Assembly: GCA_963575645.1 (NCBI GenBank)
Contig: OY754473.1
Coordinates: 9,176,001 to 9,240,000, forward strand
Source of the DNA: Xanthostigma xanthostigma
Lineage: Eukaryota > Arthropoda > Insecta > Raphidioptera > Raphidiidae
Direction of reading: 5' to 3'
Length of the DNA: 64,000 bases
Below, piece by piece: positions 1 through 11,468 of this stretch. The notes beneath the pieces were generated by a model, which saw only the letters and a list, made by a program, of their open reading frames with translations, made no database searches and had not been told where the DNA came from. The position numbers were made by a program, and so were the translations under genes. How positions within the stretch are numbered: the stretch's first letter is position 1; every line of letters starts with the position of its first letter.

Positions 1-37
1 AGTAAAACTAGTAGATTTATGTTGCGATTATGTCGAC

Positions 38-3004
38 GTGTTGTCTACAGACGACACTCCTTTAACTTTTACTAACGACGTCAAACATAAAATCAGAACG
101 ACAGATGAAATTCCCATCTATTCGAAACCATACAGACTACCTCACATTCATAAAGCGGAAATCCAAAATCAGATTACAAAATTATTAAATCAAAATATAA
201 TCAGACCTAGTCATTCACCTTGGTCTTCGCCAATCCTTATAGTCCCCAAAAAAATGGACGCCAGCAATAAAAAGAAGTGGCGCATGGTTATAGATTATAG
301 AAAATTAAATGAAAAAACCATTCCAGATAAATATCCTTTACCTAATATAGAGGACATACTAGACAAACTCGGACGATCCATGTATTTCACTACCCTCGAT
401 TTAACTAGTGGATTCCACCAAATAGAAATGGACCCAAACGATATACAAAAAACAGCGTTTATTACTGAGAACGGACACTACGAATTTTGTCGCATGCCTT
501 TTGGTTTACGAAATGCACCAAGCAGTTTTCAACGTGTAATGGACAACGTTTTGAGAGGAATCCAAAACCATATATGTCTTGTCTACATGGACGACATTAT
601 AGTTTTTTCAAGTTCTCTCGAAGAACATATTAAAAATTTAAAAACTGTCTTTGACAGACTAAGAAAAGCTAATTTAAAAATCCAGTTAGATAAAAGCGAA
701 TTTTTGAAAAAATCTATCGCATTCTTAGGTCACATAATTACACCTGACGGAATAAAACCTAATCCTGACAAAATTAACGCTATCCTTAATTATCCTATAC
801 CAAACACACAAAAACAAATTAAAGCGTTTTTAGGACTAATAGGTTATTATAGAAGATTTGTACCCAACTTAGCTAAAATTACGAAACCATTGACGGACTG
901 TTTAAAAAAGAATGCTTCTGTAAAACACGATCCATCTTTTATTCAAGCATTCGAAACTTGTAAAACAATTTTGACAAATGAACCTGTATTAACGTACCCA
1001 GATTTTACAAAAACTTTTCTGATAACTTCTGATGCAAGTAACTTTGCAATCGGTGCCGTGTTATCACAAGGACCGATAGGAAAAGACAAGCCCATAGCGT
1101 ACATCAGTAGAACGCTAAATGATCACGAAAAGAACTATAGCACAATAGAAAAAGAACTCCTTGCTATAGTTTGGGCCGTAAACAAGTTCAGACCCTATAT
1201 TTTCGGTAAAAAGTTTACCTTAATAACAGATCATAAACCTTTAACATATTTACACAATTTAAAAGAACCACATTCACGCCTTATGCGATGGAAGATAAAA
1301 TTGATGGACTATGATTTCGACATTGTATACAAAAAAGGAAAAATTAATTCAAATGCAGACGCTTTGTCTAGAATAGAAATAAATATTAGAGAATTAAATA
1401 TTCCCGATAAAGACACTGAATCTATGATTCTTAACATTGACGATTTACCTGAACTAACCGACTTAGAACTTTCAGAAATCCTACAAAATGATCCTGATAA
1501 TGAAACCCCTATACAAATAGACGAACTATTTGAACCTCAACCCTCTACATCTCATGTCAATAATTTCGACAAAAATATAAATGAACATGACAGTGTAACA
1601 CAACACTCAAATTTGGAAAATCCAATTTTAGAAATCCCATACACTGAATATCCACTTAATCATTTTTCTAACCAAGTGATTTTAAAAACAAAAAATGTTT
1701 TATTAAAAGATCACACTGTAGAATATTTATATGACAAAAAGAAAACCAGATATAAGTTCTTTTTAAATAAAAATAATTTACAAGAAGACTTGATCTCTTT
1801 GTTTATAGAATTTATAAAACCAAACCATCTAATAGCCGTGTACTTAGAAGAAGACATGTACACCGAAACGGTTATAACTACCCTTCAAAATACTTTTAAA
1901 AATAATTCGTATAATATTAGAATATGTAAAAATCTATTAACTGATGTTGAAAAATTAGATGAACAAGAGACAATAATATCTCAATACCACACAGGAAAAA
2001 CTAACCACCGCGGAATAGACGAAACTTATCAAAAATTATCTAAACAATATTATTGGATACATTTAAAAGATCACATTTCTAAATATATAAATAATTGTGA
2101 TAAATGTCAAAAAGTAAAATACGATAGACACCCTTCAAAGCCTTATCTAGAAATAACACCTACACCCGAAAAACCTTTCGATATAGTAGCAATTGATATA
2201 TTTCAATATAACAAACAAAAATACTTAACAATAATAGACGAATTTTCGAAATATGCCCAAGCCTATTCGATTGATTCAAATACCACCGTTATAATAAACG
2301 ATTGTTTATTAAACTATATTACCCATCACGGTACACCTAATGTAATAAAATTTGACAGTGCTCCTGAATTTAATAATACATTATTTTTAGAACTACTGTC
2401 CTTACTTAAAATAAAACCTCATAAGACAACCGCGAAACATCACGAATCTAACGGAACTATAGAGAGATTCCACAGTACAATCATAGAGCATTTACGATTA
2501 TTAGATTCCACGCCTAGTGAAATACGTCATAAAAACAACAATATGAAATTTGCGTTAATAGCTTATAATTCGTCAATTCACTCCGCTACAGGACACTCTC
2601 CTTATGATATTTTAAGTCATTCTAAATCAAGCTTAATAAGCGAAGTTAACATAAACGAAAAATATTATAATACTTTCATTAATGACACTAAATTAAAATT
2701 AACAGAACTATACACACACATACACGAAAAAATTAAAAGTAATAAAGATAAATATATTTCAAAATCCAATAATAACAGAACAGAGCCAATAAATTATAAC
2801 ACGAACACCGCGAGAGTAAAATTAGACCCTCGTAGTAAAAATAAACCGAAATTTTCTAACTCAAGGCCAATATTAAGTCAGACAAAAAATAAGTTAACTC
2901 TTTTAAACCCAGAAACGAATGTCACAACTACATATCATAAACAAGAATTAAAGAAACCCTTGCGTTTCCAGACTAGTGACAATGACGACACAACAGAAAA
3001 TTGA
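38..3004 (+). CDS. Gypsy errantivirus-like pol polyprotein (RT-RNase H-integrase)
   Basis: This open frame of 988 codons encodes reverse transcriptase, RNase H and integrase of a Ty3/Gypsy element. The RT active site Y-M-D-D lies at residues 183-186. The RNase H motif T-S-D-A-S is near residue 332. The integrase has an H-H-C-C zinc module from about residue 650, and its catalytic triad reads as D720, D773 and E809 with the canonical 35-residue spacing. The frame is open from the first bases of the window, so gag, protease and the true start lie upstream and the ATG used is only the first in view. No internal stop is present, unlike most copies here. An env remnant and a 3' LTR follow in order. 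Confidence 0.93.
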   Translation: MLSTDDTPLTFTNDVKHKIRTTDEIPIYSKPYRLPHIHKAEIQNQITKLLNQNIIRPSHSPWSSPILIVPKKMDASNKKKWRMVIDYRKLNEKTIPDKYPLPNIEDILDKLGRSMYFTTLDLTSGFHQIEMDPNDIQKTAFITENGHYEFCRMPFGLRNAPSSFQRVMDNVLRGIQNHICLVYMDDIIVFSSSLEEHIKNLKTVFDRLRKANLKIQLDKSEFLKKSIAFLGHIITPDGIKPNPDKINAILNYPIPNTQKQIKAFLGLIGYYRRFVPNLAKITKPLTDCLKKNASVKHDPSFIQAFETCKTILTNEPVLTYPDFTKTFLITSDASNFAIGAVLSQGPIGKDKPIAYISRTLNDHEKNYSTIEKELLAIVWAVNKFRPYIFGKKFTLITDHKPLTYLHNLKEPHSRLMRWKIKLMDYDFDIVYKKGKINSNADALSRIEINIRELNIPDKDTESMILNIDDLPELTDLELSEILQNDPDNETPIQIDELFEPQPSTSHVNNFDKNINEHDSVTQHSNLENPILEIPYTEYPLNHFSNQVILKTKNVLLKDHTVEYLYDKKKTRYKFFLNKNNLQEDLISLFIEFIKPNHLIAVYLEEDMYTETVITTLQNTFKNNSYNIRICKNLLTDVEKLDEQETIISQYHTGKTNHRGIDETYQKLSKQYYWIHLKDHISKYINNCDKCQKVKYDRHPSKPYLEITPTPEKPFDIVAIDIFQYNKQKYLTIIDEFSKYAQAYSIDSNTTVIINDCLLNYITHHGTPNVIKFDSAPEFNNTLFLELLSLLKIKPHKTTAKHHESNGTIERFHSTIIEHLRLLDSTPSEIRHKNNNMKFALIAYNSSIHSATGHSPYDILSHSKSSLISEVNINEKYYNTFINDTKLKLTELYTHIHEKIKSNKDKYISKSNNNRTEPINYNTNTARVKLDPRSKNKPKFSNSRPILSQTKNKLTLLNPETNVTTTYHKQELKKPLRFQTSDNDDTTEN

Positions 3005-3275
3005 ATTTAAAAACATTGCCGAAACTTAACTGACGCTTAAAATCAGATTAGAATAAATAATGATTTATTAGATCTGCATGCAAACTATAAAAATCTATCT
3101 TTAGAATTTAACCAAATGATTGTTTTCAACACTATGTCTGAAAACATACAGTTAATGACAAATATTCTATTAGAAATGGAAAATCAATAGTATTTGCCAA
3201 ACAAAATACTTTACACATATCGATAATAAAACCAGATGAATTATATATTTTACTAAAAAACATTGCATCTGCTTA

Positions 3276-4155
3276 AGGAAGCAAAGTTTTACCTTTTCCT
3301 ATAGATAATTTAGACTATTATTATTCATGTACTCGCATTGTATCATATATTAAAGATTACGTTATATATTTTATAATACAAATACCAATTACTTATGCAG
3401 AAGACTTTATACAATATAAGTTGTTACCAGTACCAAATAAAAATAATATGATTTTGTATCCAGAAAAACAGTTCATCACAATGAATAAAGAAAAATTTTG
3501 GTTTCACGATGAACGTTGTAAAAACTTTGGCAACATAAATTTTTGTGACAAACTTGTTCACTTAAATTTAATTAATGACCAATGTATACCAAATTTAATT
3601 CAAAACGAAAATTCAAAAAATTGTAATTTTCTACCCGTTAAACTAAACTCTAAAATATTTATAGAAGTCATAAATGAACAACACAGTTTAATTATTAGCG
3701 AACAAACACATAAAATTCATACGAATTGTGGAAACAATATCTTAATAAAAGGATCTAATCTTGTTACATTACCACAAGACTGTTATATTCAGATAAATAA
3801 CGAATTTTTTATGAACTACCAACAGTCTAAACAAGAAATTCCAATACTTATTCCTGATGTTCATAATTATGAAAAGATCAAAATCAAAAATTATAAACCA
3901 ATAGAACTAGATAAAATTAATCTAAAAGAAATACATAAATTGTCAATGGATGCACAAGAAAACCCAGTTAAAATAATTAATATTTCAGACAATCTTATAA
4001 AGTATTCTTTTGCACCCATATATGTAATACTAATTATAATAATTATTATATATCTAATTCATAAGAGAAAGGATGTCTCAAAATATTGTCCGAATAAAAG
4101 ACAGTTGACCGAAACGAATGAACAAGTCGAATTTACACTTCAAAATATTACTTAA
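3276..4155 (+). pseudogene. Errantivirus-like env remnant, C-terminal part
   Basis: The open stretch encodes the C-terminal part of an insect errantivirus envelope protein of the F-like type. It resembles the env pieces near 45.9 and 47.3 kb in this window, sharing the pattern of a hydrophobic P-I-T-Y segment followed by proline-rich and cysteine-containing blocks. A single hydrophobic membrane span of about 18 residues lies near codons 196-214 of the last 244, followed by a basic cytoplasmic tail. The N-terminal half between pol and 3276 is broken by stops. In the family the protein is a membrane glycoprotein; this copy cannot encode it. Confidence 0.75.
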
Positions 4156-4205
4156 CTTTTCTTTTCAAAAATTTCTTACCGCAATTTTCTCTTAAAGGGC
4201 GGAGG

Positions 4206-4565
4206 AGTTATATAGGCACCTATTCTATATCTATAAGATACATAAAATGCATATCAATTGTTATCATTTTCTCCACAGGAAATATGGTCATGTTAACCTT
4301 ATCTCATAATATTATAAAATATCATTTTCTCTACATGTAGATGACAGGAAATATGGACATGTTAATTTTATCTCATATAAAATTAACACCTAAGCTTAAA
4401 TGCTCCAAAACGAATACTTCTTTATTAAAATAAGTCTTTTCAGACTTCACTTATTATTGAGACAGTCAACGGACATGACATCCTAATAATCGGTCCTACG
4501 TACATCGTAGTTAGAATAAGAAAACAATAGTAAATAAGCACATTAACTTTAAATGTATTTCAATT
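4206..4565 (+). repeat. 3' LTR of the first Gypsy element
   Basis: A purine tract (AAAGGGCGGAGG) directly precedes AGTTAT, the usual LTR start of errantiviruses. I place the end at CAATT by analogy with that group. The other LTR lies outside the window, so the limits are provisional. Inside the LTR a 45-55 bp direct repeat occurs twice (about 4262-4308 and 4320-4377), containing GGAAATATGG and TTATCTCATA. Confidence 0.6.
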
Positions 4566-5128
4566 ATAAATAAATAAAGTGTTTTAATAATAACTTAAAT
4601 AATATTTTTTAAAAAACTCAAGTTTCAAAACACGAAACTTAACTCGCGGGCCGCATGCGGCCCGCCGACTGTCCACTTGCGGCCCGCAGAGCTGAGTAAT
4701 TTTTTTGAGAAAATTATTACGGGCGAATCGCGAGCGCTGGCGCTCGGACACTGACGCTGCGGGCCAGTCCGCGCGGCGCGCCGCCCGCGCCAACGCATAC
4801 GGATTGCGCAGGCACGAAAATTGTGGTCTCGGCTGCGTTGTGCGTGGTCGCGGCATATTGTTTACGTTCTTTATTATGATCGTTTGTTTGCAAAATTGCC
4901 TTTATTTGTTATTACTTTAATTAAGACTAAGTTATCGTCTGTTTTACGTGTCTACGAATAGATATATTAGTGTGGTGTGCATTCGATCGCAATCTGTCGA
5001 CCGATCTTACCGTTCATTTTGGTAAGTAATACCAACTGTTTTAAATTAATCTGTGATGATTGCCGTTTTAGTTTCAATAGATTGAGCTTTATTTCATTTA
5101 TTACAGTTAAAAGCATAAACCTACAATA
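4566..5128 (+). other. Non-coding leader of the hAT element, GC-rich block with 20-bp palindrome
   Basis: From about 4640 to 4860 the base composition jumps to GC-rich and includes a perfect 20-bp palindrome at 4646-4665 (GCGGGCCGCATGCGGCCCGC). Repeated GCGGCCCGC motifs are typical near the ends of some hAT elements. A probable 5' UTR intron runs from 5022 (GTAAGT) to 5106 (TTACAG), just before the transposase ATG at 5129. The short open frames on both strands here reflect base composition. Confidence 0.45.
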
Positions 5129-6747
5129 ATGGCGTCAACTAGTAAAGAAGTTGGACCAAAGAAAAGAAAAGTTACGGAAGAATTAAGAAGTTTTCAAGAC
5201 AGGTGGACTGATAACTATTTTTTTGTGGTATTTAAAACAAAACCAATATGTTTAATATGCAATGAATCGGTTTCTGTTATGAAAGAGTACAACATTAAAC
5301 GTCACTACGATACTAAACATGCAAATAAGTTCGATAAGTACAAAGGACAGTTTCGACAGGACCAGGTCAATAGCTTAAAAAGAAAACTTTCTGCACATCA
5401 ACAAATATTTACAAGAGCGAATTCAGAGTCAAAATGTTATGTAAAAGCGAGTTATGCAGTAGCTTCAATCCTAGCAAAAAAATCGAAACCATTCTCAGAC
5501 GGTGAAATTGTTAGAGTGCTTGGAAAGTGTCGCTGAAATTCTATGCCCAGAAAAGAAGAAAGATTTCTCAAAAATAAGCCTATCTCGTCAAACTATTACA
5601 CGACGTGTGGATGATATTGGAAAACATGTTGAAGATAAGTTAAGAAATCGTGCATCTGAGTTCATATGTATATTATGCTCTGGCATTGGATGAAAGCACA
5701 GATATGACGGATACCGCACAAGTGGCCATCTTCATCAGAGGTGTTGATGCCTATTTTAATAAAACGGAAGAATTAGCAGCATTGTTTCCACTAAAGGATA
5801 CCACAAAGTCGCGAGATTTATTAGAGGCCGTTCAATCAACAATCAATCGCTTTTCGTTACAACTAAACAACTTGTCGGGCTTAACAACTGATGGTGCTCC
5901 AGCAATGATTGGAAAACACGAAGGTTTGGTAAAACTGATTGAAAATGAGGCCTGTAAAGTTGGCAATACGTCGATGCTAAATTTTCATTGCATTATTCAT
6001 CAAGAGAATTTGTGTGCCAAATCTCTCAAAATGGACCATGTTATGAAGGTAGTTGTCAAAATAGTGAACTTTATTAAGTCGAAAGGTTTGAATCACCGTC
6101 AATTCCAAGAATTTCTGAAGTCCTTGGAATCAGAATATGGTGATGTTGTATTTTATGCAGAAGTAAGATGGCTGACCCGTGCCAAAATGTTGAAAAGAGT
6201 TTTTGATTTGAGGCAAGAAATACAATCATTTTTTGAAAGCAAATCAAAGACTATCTCAGAGTTTCAAGACGAAGAGTGGGTTTCCGACTTTGCATTTCTG
6301 GTAGATATAACTAGCCACTTAAATGAACTCAATACTCATCTACAAGGCAAAGATCAATTAATTAATGACATGTTTGATCTTATTTCTGCATTTCAAATGA
6401 AACTTGGTCTTTGGGAACAGCAGCTACGAACTAAAAACTTCACTCATTTTCCTACACTTTTAGAGCGCCCAGATAATATCATATCGGAGACAGCAGCGGC
6501 TAAATATGCACCTTTGACATCTGATTTAAAAATCGAATTCGAAAACCGATTCCATGATTTTAAAAAGCATCGTTTGCTTTTTTCCGCTTTTGCAACACCA
6601 TTTTCTACAGACATAAGTTCCTTGCCGGGACATTTACAAATGGAATGTTGCGAAATGCAATGTGATGCACAGCTAAAAGACGTTGGTGTTGTAAATAGAT
6701 CATTATTAAATCAAATTCGAAGTGATTATTACCACAAAAGAACCTGA
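5129..6747 (+). pseudogene. hAT transposase, N-terminal and core part (GTF2IRD2-related type)
   Basis: Translation gives a BED-like zinc finger (C-x2-C...H-x4-H near codons 45-65), then the hAT core containing L-A-L-D-E-S-T-D, the block T-D-G-A-P-A-M and the histidine/cysteine block F-H-C-I-I-H-Q. These are hallmarks of the hAT lineage that gave rise to vertebrate GTF2IRD2. The protein is broken by frameshifts near 5513 and 5650. After Q-C-D-A-Q-L-K-D (about 6660-6685) similarity to that lineage ends abruptly. The start ATG at 5129 follows a probable 5' UTR intron. The element is inactive as it stands. Confidence 0.8.
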
Positions 6748-6830
6748 TAAAACAGCCAACACTAACAGATATTCCAATTCTAAAAACGTAAACGACTTTC
6801 CCGAAATTCAAGCAGTTGTTGGTTTAGAGA

Positions 6831-7400
6831 TCTGTTAAAAAAATCTGTCGAAGATAATGAATTAATTGTCCAGTCTACCATACTCGACCCAAGATTTAAA
6901 AAATATGGTTTTCTAAATGAAGAAAAATACATATCCGGCATAAATCTATTGCCGTTTACTGCAGATGCTGATGAACTAGACCAGGCGGAAGACCAACAAT
7001 CCGCGCAGGCAACTGAGGAATCACCGTCAAGATTTTGATGAACAAATCAAAAAAATAAAATCAACACAAAATTAAACGGCAGTGAGAATCATAGAATTAG
7101 ACAAATATTTAAATGACGCCGTAATAAATAGGTGTGATGATCCTATAATCTGGTGGAGTGACAAAAAACATTTACCGCAGGATATTTGAGTTTGTTAAAA
7201 AACGATTATGTGTTGTCGGAACGTTAGTTCCGTGCGAGCGGGTTTTTTCTAAAGCAGGGCAGATTATTACAGAAAGAAGAAATACTGTTTTTAAACAAAA
7301 ACTTAAAAACATCACTGCAGTGATGTTTTTATCTGCATTCAGTGACGCGACGACCAATGTGATTTGTGCGAGTTATATGTTTTGTGCATTTGATTTTTAA
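6831..7400 (+). pseudogene. hAT C-terminal region of a different (ZBED-like) type
   Basis: In several frames this region shows the block T-I-L-D-P-R-F-K-K (about 6885) and the dimerisation block V-P-C-E-R-V-F-S-K-A-G-Q-I (about 7220-7260) followed by E-R-R-N. These belong to the ZBED1/4/6-like hAT group, not to the GTF2IRD2-like type found just upstream. Stops and frameshifts separate the blocks. It may be the remnant of a second element fused to the first, or a chimeric transposase. Confidence 0.65.
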
Positions 7401-7886
7401 TACTTAAATGAAAATCTAATTGATACTTAACCAGTTCTCGAGCTAGAAAAGTTTTTAATTTATTATTAGTTATTACACACAAAGTCAATCCTATTTCCAA
7501 ATCATTATTAATTATTATATCACAATTATTATCTTAAAAGATTCCAGTTTCGTATTTGTTTCGTTAATTTGAATATTTAGAAAGAACAAAATTTAGACAA
7601 AATTTTTTTATTTAAAAAGTATATATATTTCATTAAAAGTATCCTATCTGCATTATGTTATATAAAAATATAAATATTAGGAAAATTGTAGATTGATGAT
7701 TTTCCGTCATTTGTATATCCTCTACAATAATATGTGAATTGTAAACTATGTACGAAATGAATATAGCTCGTTTATAAAGTTCGCAGTTCAGAATTAGATC
7801 TATTGACTACTGAACTGGGAAGTGCGAACTTTATAAATGAACTAGTTCATTCGACTGAGCCGGATCCACTGAACTAGTTCATTGAA
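7401..7886. other. AT-rich spacer with an imperfect hairpin
   Basis: No coding signal. An inverted repeat at 7771-7791 and 7810-7837 (TTTATAAAGTTCGCA and its complement) could form a hairpin and may be an end of a small element. GAACTAGTTCATT is repeated at about 7840 and 7872. Confidence 0.35.
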
Positions 7887-8133
7887 ATGTACTACAGTGC
7901 CCCACCTCTAGTAAACAATTGCTCGATCAGAAGAATCCTCCGTTCATGCAAAATTAAGAAGACAAGAAAAACAAGCAAGGCGACAATTTTGAGAGCTGGT
8001 GAATCAACTTCTCAGAGGCAAGAAAGGTTAGAGGTCCAAGCCTCCTGTCAAGCTTCTATGCGAGCTTCTGAGACACCTCTTCAAACGCAATTTCATTTAG
8101 ATGAGCAAACTGAGCGCCAAGCCGGCTGTCACA
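7887..8133 (+). pseudogene. Helitron N-terminal repeat fragment
   Basis: The 84-codon frame contains a repeating pattern of E-S-T-S-Q-R-Q-E-R-L and similar 12-16 residue units rich in R, Q, E and A. This is characteristic of the N-terminal part of insect Helitron proteins, upstream of the helicase-like domain. The frame stops exactly where the next repeat-containing segment starts (CACACAGTAACTG), so the Helitron piece may have been cut by insertion of the element that carries the relic at 8437. Confidence 0.5.
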
Positions 8134-8436
8134 CACAGTAACTGATATTTTTTTAAAAAAATCTTATTTCTGTGTTGTTTGCACATACTGTGTTCTGTTG
8201 GATATTTCTACCTAACTTTGGGAGCCATATCTGCATTAATTTTAGAGATACAACTTCGCGTAAAGCACAGTAAGTGCGTTGTGTAATGCCAGTTTAAAAC
8301 ACAGTAAGTTGTAGATACTGTGTTTTTGGATGGTAAACTTATGCACGTCATGTCAAGCACGACTACAGTGCGGAAGTGTCAAAAAAATGTGATTAACAAC
8401 ATTATTTTTTGTTTTCACGTATTAACGTAGTCAATA
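8134..8436 (+). repeat. Subterminal repeats, probable left end of relic A
   Basis: A short motif ACACAGTAAGT and its complement occur about five times in 200 bp (near 8135, 8188, 8268, 8300, 8315). This resembles the short subterminal repeats beside the other two members of the same putative transposase family in this window. A terminal inverted partner was not found. Confidence 0.4.
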
Positions 8437-9540
8437 ATGAATTTAAGTCGAGGTCAACGACTTGTAGCATTATGCATTAATAAAAAAAGGTAAGTAAAGA
8501 TATAAATCTCAATTATTTTTAATTTTCGAGTATTTGAGGTTATGTTGCTTATTTACAGCACTGAAACAAAAATATTACTGGTGATAACTTAAACAATCAA
8601 AATAGCGATGAAGAATTAAGAATTGACGATATTATTGCAGATCCAGATTTTGCCATCAACTCAGAACATTTTGATCTAGAAATATTAGCAGTCGCTGTCC
8701 ATCATGCCGCCTACGACTATTTAGATGAAAATATGGGCGATATTCTTTATATGCTTGAAAGTATACCTCGATCTGATGTAAATGCGAAGGACGGTAGTGA
8801 GGGATTAAATGAAAATCGAGTGTTGCAAATAATGGAACAAAATACCCAGGAAAATATTCGGTGAGTCGAAAAAAAAAACATTGTTTTGTCAAAAAAAAGT
8901 TTTATATGACAGGTCTTTTTCATTTTTCTTTCGTGATTAAATTGTAATCAGGATGAAGAGCCGCAATTAGATGTACCCAAGAAAGATTAACCATTCAAGC
9001 CAAAGAGATTAGAAGAGTATGTTCAATGAAATGCAAACGCAGTTGCAAATTATTTACGGACGAAGAACGGCATGTACTCTGAGATAACATTTGTAGTCTG
9101 GAATACGAAGTTCGTAGAAAATGGATAGCTAAAAATGTTCATGTGGTGAGTGTAAATCGACGGGTAGCGTCAAAAAAGACAAGCCCCTTAAAAGTGAAAG
9201 TAGGAAATATTATCTCCCCAATGGGTTTCATATTACAAAAAAGGTAGGTGTATTAAATGCGAATCATATAAATTAAAAAAATTAGACAATATACTAACAG
9301 AAGAGGACAAGACAACGTGATCAACACATTTTAATGCACAAAGAAAGAAATACTGATAGGGAAAAAAGAATTCCAGTTCTCAGTTTTGACTTGGAAAATG
9401 TGACAACTTGTCCACGAACTGATGTGAAAGATCTTCCAAAATGAACTATTTACAATCTCACAGGAAATTTCTCATTTACTGGTGTTTTGGACCGAGCTCC
9501 AACAAGTGTAACGCTCGGCTCTAAAACGTTACTGACTTAT
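8437..9540 (+). pseudogene. Relic A of the putative Sola-like transposase family
   Basis: The same gene structure as the intact member at 12495 is visible. A short first exon (8437-8489, M-N-L-S-R-G-Q-R-L) ends at GTAAGT; an acidic second exon starts at 8559 and ends at GTGAGT near 8862; a third starts near 8953. Exon 3 shows the cysteine block C-S-M-K-C-K-R-S-C (about 9020-9050) and, near 9390, the F-D-L-E-N block equivalent to F-D-L-Q of the intact copies. The segment holding the E-S-H-Y-C block, normally between these, is missing. Stops and frameshifts are common. Confidence 0.65.
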
Positions 9541-9834
9541 TAACTTGAGTCGTATTACTTATTATGTATATATTTGTCCACTTGGGATATTAAATTTTAT
9601 AATATAAATTCAATTTGTTAGATAATTTATTAAAACTAATTTGTAATTGTAACATTGGTTTCTTCAAAACTAATTATTGTTAATTATATAATTAAATTGA
9701 TACTGCGAGTTTTCATTTCATGGTTACCTGAAAATAAAGGTTTTCACAAAAAGATATCACCCTAAAAGGGACCTAAACTACAATTACGCGAGAACGCGTA
9801 CCTTTTATATTAAAATTTAAATATGTGAAATAAT
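9541..9834. other. AT-rich non-coding spacer
   Basis: I see no open frame, repeat or conserved motif here apart from AT-rich sequence between relic A and relic B. Confidence 0.5.
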
Positions 9835-10718
9835 TCCATCACAGTGCTCATTCAGAAAAGGTATACATTAAAGGAAGTAGTGATGGGAATATCTCGAAAT
9901 AAAATACAGAATCATTCGATTATTAAAATATCTCGAGATATCTCGAGAGGTTATTAAAAATCACTCGAATGATTTTTAGTAAGTATATACTAAGTAGTGA
10001 CATCTTTTATCTGCCTCTGTTCTATGAAGCACTGCATCCAGGTTACTCTATTGTATTCGCTATTAAAGTCTAAAGAATCAAAACCTCTAAGTCGAGATGA
10101 ATGCAAACTTCATTCAGAATGTGTTTATACTGCGAATGAATTCAATGAAGCTCAATGCCTCGAACTAATATTTTAGGTCGAATGAAGTTTCATTTTGTAT
10201 TAGTCTTCACTGCTCACGGCTAGCTTGCGGTAACCAGTAACATCGTTCGAGAACGTCCTAAACCACTCGAAATATACCTTTCGAGATATACAATGAGTCA
10301 ATTCTGTCCGCGAGAGAATTTTGTCCAATCGCTCAATTGGTTTTATTGCAGTGTTTTGCGTAATGCGTTTACGACTACCAGAAATAGATGTACACACTAC
10401 ACAGTACTACCACACTACATTTTATAGTTTATACTTTTATAGTTTATTAATTATTTAGTAAAAATAAAAATATAGTATAAATTGAAAGATTGCTATTCGA
10501 ACGATTTTGATAGCTGAGTGATTCATTTGAAAATTGAAATGTTCCTTTTCATGATGTATCACTACAATATGCGGCAGCGGCATGTTCAAAGTGAAAGTCG
10601 AAGCATTCTGTTTTGGTAAATTGGTACGTTATAGTTTCGTCATATATTGTCATTTGAATTTTCCGACCGCGGACCGACTTTTACTACGTGTTCTCTGTAG
10701 TTTGTGCTGTAGTGATTA

Positions 10719-11388
10719 GGGATGTAACGGAGCTTCGACTCCGACTCCGATATGTCGGAACTTCCGATTGATCTTACACCTCCGTTTCCGACTTCGGTTC
10801 CGATCCAATTGATCTTACACCTCCGGTTCCGACTTCGGTTCCGATACTTTTAAATCGGAGGTTTTAATCGGAGCTCGAAGCATGCGGCTGCGGTCAACGT
10901 GTTTATGCATGTGCTGTTCCCACATGCACATTGCATATTACAACAAATACAAAATTCCAATCCCTTAAACCGATTGCCCTCCAATATTTATTTGTCATGT
11001 CCACCAGTAGCAAGCCAACAACTTTTTAGTGGTGCTGGCCTAATCTACGACCCGTTAAGAAATAGATTGGACGGAGACAAAGCTGCAAAGCTGCTGTTTA
11101 TTAAATATAATTTGCTACTTCTAGAGTCAATTAATTTGATTTAACTCGTTGTTATAAAAATGTGATTATATATATAAGTTTATTATTTTTTAATTGAAAT
11201 TAAACAGGCTGACTGATTAATGTTTGTAGTGTTTGTACTATTTTATTTTATTGCCTGTCCTTAACACATCTTTCTTCTGTTACCATCTCCGCCTCCGATT
11301 TCGGTGCCGATTCCGGTTCCGACTCCGAAAAACCAAATTTAAAAACTCCGACTCCGGTTCCGATAAAACCACCTCCGTAACATCCCTA
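10719..11388. mobile_element. hAT element nested in the outer hAT, internally deleted
   Basis: The ends are TAGGGATGTAACGGAG and, at the right, CTCCGTAACATCCCTA. The target duplication GTAGTGAT is exact on both sides (10711-10718 and 11389-11396). Both subterminal regions carry many copies of TTCCGACTCCGGTTCCGAT-like sequence, likely transposase-binding sites. Confidence 0.88.
10960..11144 (+). pseudogene. hAT C-terminal dimerisation domain remnant
   Basis: The reading frame contains L-F-S-G-A-G-L-I-Y-D-P-L-R-N-R-L followed by K-L-L-F-I-K-Y-N-L. This is the conserved C-terminal dimerisation motif of hAT transposases. The N-terminal and catalytic parts are absent, so the inner hAT is an internal deletion product that kept its last coding segment. 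Confidence 0.75.
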
Positions 11389-11468
11389 GTAGTGATAGTG
11401 AAGTGTTTTAATGTTTTATCTTTGTAAATATATTATATACCTAATATTATATAGCGTATAATTTAACA

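Noticed and set aside
4584-4920. Overlapping open frames on both strands in the GC-rich block
   Set aside because: They arise from GC-rich palindromic sequence, have no conserved motif and lie in a non-coding leader.
8656-8892. Minus-strand 78-codon frame
   Set aside because: It is antisense to the acidic second exon of relic A, which has the family pattern on the plus strand.
10200-10397. Minus-strand 65-codon frame inside the outer hAT
   Set aside because: No motif, and the element's real coding remnant is on the other strand.
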